This document shows positions 63,416 through 64,000 of a stretch of DNA of 64,000 nt, in pieces. Within the stretch, counting starts at the first letter, position 1. Each line of letters starts with the position of its first letter. This stretch comes from Casuarius casuarius (taxonomy: Eukaryota > Chordata > Aves > Casuariiformes > Casuariidae). A program made the translations under genes and the position numbers. Below the pieces are notes generated by a model that had not been told where the DNA came from, ran no database searches, and saw nothing but the letters and a program-made list of their open reading frames with translations. The stretch lies in assembly GCA_003342895.1 (NCBI GenBank), contig PTFA01000198.1, positions 705,905-769,904 of the forward strand. The letters run 5' to 3'.

Positions 63416-64000
63416 TGGATGGCTTCATGATGTAAACAAGGTGATGGAAAAGGTACATCCCAGAAGTATGGGGTGGCCCTCACGTTGGTGGGCAAAGGCA
63501 CCTCTGAGGCACTTCTGAGGATCTGCAGATCTTTCCAAAGACAGCAGCTAATGGGGCTACAGTAGGTGGTCCCTGAGAAGCTGAGCGGGACTTGCCTTCC
63601 AGCTTTCTCAGCTCAAGGGATGAAGGAGGCTTGGCTTGGTGCAAGGCAGAAGAGCAGTGGAAGAAAACTGGCTCTAATTACACAAAGTCTGGGGGCTGCA
63701 ATCTAGGGAATCCCAGGGAGGCAGGTGGAAGATGGATTCCCAGGAAGAGGGAAGTCCACTGGGCACATGACCAAAAAATGGTTTGTGCAAGAATGATCCA
63801 GGCCACTAGAGGGCCTTACTGGGAGACAACAATCTGATAAGGATTTCCATGCATGGCAAAGACAGGCAGGAATCAATTCTTGTGGTTCTCTTATGCGAGA
63901 CCAAGACAACAATCTCTGCTTATTTCATTATTTGAAACAATTAGTTTTTCTGAAGAGTATGATTCAGTGACTTTTTTGTTTTGCATATGACATAACCATT
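63416..64000. other. Slightly GC-richer unclassified tail
   Basis: From about 63430 to 63840 the DNA is purine-rich and less AT-rich than its surroundings. It has an 81-codon plus-strand frame (63592-63837) and an overlapping minus-strand frame, neither recognisable. It could be part of an old LTR or other repeat not known to me. AT-rich sequence resumes after 63840. Confidence 0.5.

Noticed and set aside
1..64000. CRISPR arrays, operons, phage or plasmid modules
   Set aside because: No regularly spaced direct repeats, no dense collinear ORFs and no ribosome binding site pattern; the repeats identify vertebrate nuclear DNA.

Overview
The window looks like AT-rich, gene-poor nuclear DNA from a bird or another sauropsid. 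Three things point that way. There is a 5'-truncated CR1 LINE (54298-54731) that ends in the CR1-type ATTCTGTG tail. There are worn relics of palindromic interspersed repeats of a kind I know from turtle, crocodilian and bird genomes (around 18993, 26047, 28131, 46588 and 59060). Overall repeat density is very low. Two fragments match the old CORE-SINE/MIR family (8845-9000 minus, 63275-63415 plus). Nothing suggests a prokaryote, plasmid or phage: there is no operon-like run of ORFs, no ribosome binding site pattern and no densely coding stretch.

I could not recognise a single protein-coding exon, tRNA, rRNA or other RNA gene. Open reading frames are short and scattered over both strands, as expected by chance at this base composition. 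The longest without gap bases (181 codons, minus strand, 41854-42399) matches nothing I know. The window is best read as an intergenic or large-intron region.

Layout: 1-8844 plain AT-rich DNA with homopolymers and a 13-bp inverted repeat; 8845-9000 MIR; 9001-16210 plain, with a 21-bp tandem duplication; 16211-16500 a small GC-rich block with a perfect 10-bp-arm palindrome; 16501-19212 plain, with a CNE-like block and a repeat relic; 19213-20032 an assembly gap of 820 N; 20033-25660 plain; 25661-25782 a foldback with arms of roughly 45-50 nt; 25783-41853 plain, with further relics, hairpins and simple repeats; 41854-52009 plain, with an E-box cluster and a homeodomain-type palindrome; 52010-53180 the only substantial CpG island, containing a good splice donor on the plus strand; 54298-54731 CR1; then plain DNA to a MIR and a slightly GC-richer unclassified tail.

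The CpG island is the most likely functional element, as a promoter with a possible non-coding or 5'UTR first exon ending at 53032. The foldback at 25661-25782 is the most unusual structure. I did not find a new multi-gene system, and do not think the sequence supports claiming one.
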